From the NCBI GenBank assembly GCA_003978875.1, contig QNXQ01000093.1:1-6226 (forward strand): DNA of 6,226 nucleotides. Reading direction: 5' to 3'. This document shows positions 4,954 to 6,226 of this stretch, piece by piece. The position numbers and the translations under genes were made by a program. Each line of letters opens with the position of its first letter. The stretch's first letter is position 1. Under the pieces are notes generated by a model that was not told where the DNA came from, did no database searches, and saw only the letters and a program-made list of their open reading frames with translations. This DNA is from Aquifex sp. (GTDB lineage: Bacteria; Aquificota; Aquificia; Aquificales; Aquificaceae).

Positions 4954-5925
4954 ATGAAATTTTTTGTATTGGGAGCAGGAAGGTGGGGAACAGCCCTTGC
5001 TGTGCATTTAGGTAGGTTAGGTCATGATGTTTTACTTTACGACGTGAATGAAGAAGTCATTGGAAAAATAAATAAAGGAATACATCCTTATGTTGAGGGA
5101 ATTTATCTTAAAAATATCAAAGGAACTACAAATTTGGAGGAAATTTATAACTTTGAAAACATAATTTGTGCTCTTCCCGTTCAAGTAATAGAGGAAGTAA
5201 TAGGAAATATAAACCTTAAAGGCAAGAACTTTATATCAGCTTCTAAAGGAATTAATTATAAAAAACTTAAAAGAATTTCTGAAATAGTTAAGGAAATTGA
5301 AAGTGAACTGAACTTTTTTGTACTGTCAGGACCATCCTTCGCTGAGGAGGTATCTAAGGGACTTCCTACAGCTGTGGTTTTGGCATATGAGAATAAAGAA
5401 ATAGCTACTAAATTACAAAAAGCTTTTAATTCCGTAAACTTTAGAGTATATCTAAATGACGATATAGCCGGGGTTGAACTCGGCGGAGCTCTGAAAAATG
5501 TTATAGCTATAGCTGTAGGAGTATCGGATGGTTTAGGTTACGGGTACAATGCTAGAACTGCAATAATCACTCGTGGAATTCACGAAATTGCAAAGATAGG
5601 AGAAGTCCTCGGAGGAAAAAGGGAAACTTTCTTCGGACTTTCGGGAGCCGGAGATTTAATTCTTACTGCTACTTCAGACCTTTCCAGAAATAGAACCTTT
5701 GGAATACTTCTCGGAAAAGGTTATACGGTAGAGGAAGCCTTAAAGAAAATATCTCAAACTGTGGAAGGTGTTAAGACTGCAAAAGCAATCTATAAGATAA
5801 TTCAAGAAAAGAAAATTCACGCTCCGATATGTACAGCAGTCTACAGGATTGTTTCAGGGGAAGACCCTAAGATTGTTGCTGATTATTTTCTTGAGAATCA
5901 TCCAGGTGAAGAGTTTCACCTATAG
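4954..5925 (+). CDS. gpsA: glycerol-3-phosphate dehydrogenase [NAD(P)+]
   Basis: GpsA reduces dihydroxyacetone phosphate to sn-glycerol 3-phosphate, the backbone for membrane phospholipids. At 323 residues it is of normal length. The N-terminal Rossmann domain has GAGRWGTA (7-14) for the dinucleotide. SASKGI (95-100) carries the conserved K98. LSGPSFAEEV (124-133) is a family signature. GALKNVIAIAVG (178-189) holds the catalytic lysine K181 at the domain junction. GLSGAGDL (228-235) with SRNR (244-247) forms the substrate-phosphate end of the C-terminal helical domain. No Shine-Dalgarno sequence precedes the ATG and the predicted promoter is very close, so the mRNA may be leaderless or nearly so. 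It is divergent from the KamA-family gene and converges on the zinc-ribbon gene. Its last 19 or so codons overlap that gene on the other strand. Confidence 0.97.
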   Translation: MKFFVLGAGRWGTALAVHLGRLGHDVLLYDVNEEVIGKINKGIHPYVEGIYLKNIKGTTNLEEIYNFENIICALPVQVIEEVIGNINLKGKNFISASKGINYKKLKRISEIVKEIESELNFFVLSGPSFAEEVSKGLPTAVVLAYENKEIATKLQKAFNSVNFRVYLNDDIAGVELGGALKNVIAIAVGVSDGLGYGYNARTAIITRGIHEIAKIGEVLGGKRETFFGLSGAGDLILTATSDLSRNRTFGILLGKGYTVEEALKKISQTVEGVKTAKAIYKIIQEKKIHAPICTAVYRIVSGEDPKIVADYFLENHPGEEFHL

Positions 5926-6058
5926 CTTCTTCCTCAGACAGCAATTCCCCATAGTAGTAATATTCGTTACACTTTTCACAGAACCAAATACCGCCTCCAC
6001 AACACTCAGCCGCTACAAGAAGAGAACCACATTTAGGACAATTTTCACTCATCGGCAT
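5867..6058 (-). CDS. small zinc-ribbon protein
   Basis: This is a 63-residue protein with CPKCG at 7-11 and CEKC at 27-30. The spacing fits a four-cysteine zinc ribbon, and an extra Cys pair lies at 19-20 (ECCGGG). The C-terminal tail (about 36-63) is acidic and then Gln/Asn-rich, probably disordered. Its ATG overlaps the prs stop (TAATG), so translation is probably coupled to prs; an in-frame ATG two codons later is a minor alternative. No separate ribosome binding site is seen. The last 59 nt lie antisense to the end of gpsA, and the tail is encoded there. Function is unknown. Such small ribbons occur as nucleic-acid-binding or metal-binding accessory proteins. The paired cysteines and tight coupling make it a real gene rather than a shadow of gpsA. 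Confidence 0.8.
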   Translation of the reverse strand: MPMSENCPKCGSLLVAAECCGGGIWFCEKCNEYYYYGELLSEEEAIGETLHLDDSQENNQQQS

Positions 6059-6226
6059 TAACTAAAGAGGGAGCTGACAGATGAGCCTTCGTGTACCCTC
6101 CTGATGGTTTCTCCAATTAGAGGAGCTATAGAAACTATTTCGAGTTTATTGAATTTCTTTTCATAAACGGGGAGTGTATTCGTAACTATAACCTTCTCTA
6201 TTGGAGAACTGGTAAGCCTATCTATT
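6058..6226 (-). CDS. prs: ribose-phosphate pyrophosphokinase, C-terminal fragment
   Basis: Only the last 55 or so codons are in the window; the gene continues past the right edge. The readable end, with SPIEKVIVTNTLP, then KLEIVSIAPLIGETIRRVH and a terminal EGSSVSSLF plus Ser, matches the conserved C-terminus of PRPP synthetases (VTNTIP, then SVAPLLAEAIRRIH, then SVSSLF). The enzyme makes 5-phosphoribosyl diphosphate from ribose 5-phosphate and ATP for nucleotide, His and Trp synthesis. The catalytic flexible loop and the PRPP-binding loop lie outside the window and cannot be checked. The stop TAA shares one base with the start of the zinc-ribbon gene. Confidence 0.93.
   Translation of the reverse strand, partial: IDRLTSSPIEKVIVTNTLPVYEKKFNKLEIVSIAPLIGETIRRVHEGSSVSSLFS

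Overview
The window looks like a piece of a thermophilic bacterial chromosome, most likely from the Aquificales (Aquifex-like). This rests on the gene content: a free-standing 5'-3' exonuclease of the DNA polymerase I type, a KamA-family radical SAM protein, and dense packing of mostly unrelated genes. It also rests on Lys/Glu/Ile-rich proteins, frequent ATA and AGA/AGG codons, and AT-rich DNA. The organism call is an inference from memory of such genomes, not from a search.

Layout, left to right. (1) A small protein (2-382, +) resembles the first domain of a phosphohexomutase with its active-site loop missing. It lies 12 nt upstream of a stand-alone 5'-3' exonuclease gene (395-1264, +). (2) The exonuclease gene runs head-on into an endonuclease IV gene (nfo, 1256-2095, -), and the two coding ends overlap by 9 nt. 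(3) nfo is coupled (TGATG) to an upstream DHH/DHHA1 phosphoesterase gene of the NrnA type (2095-3072, -). (4) A helical protein of unknown function (3144-3635, -) and a KamA-family radical SAM/PLP protein (3694-4818, -) lie further upstream on the same strand. (5) A divergent intergenic region (4819-4953) separates the KamA gene from gpsA (4954-5925, +). It carries an exact half of a CIRCE-type operator. (6) gpsA converges on a small zinc-ribbon gene (5867-6058, -), with a 59-nt overlap. That gene is coupled (TAATG) to the 3' end of a ribose-phosphate pyrophosphokinase gene (prs), which runs off the right edge.

The left half is rich in nucleic-acid repair and turnover functions: a flap/5' nuclease, an AP endonuclease and an oligonucleotide/pAp phosphoesterase. 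The right half is central metabolism: glycerol phosphate for lipids and PRPP for nucleotides.

No RNA gene, mobile element, CRISPR array or long repeat was seen. The points most worth a second look are the degenerate phosphohexomutase domain, a likely sliding-clamp-binding tail on the exonuclease, the altered substrate pocket of the KamA protein, the likely leaderless starts of two genes, and the two convergent coding overlaps.
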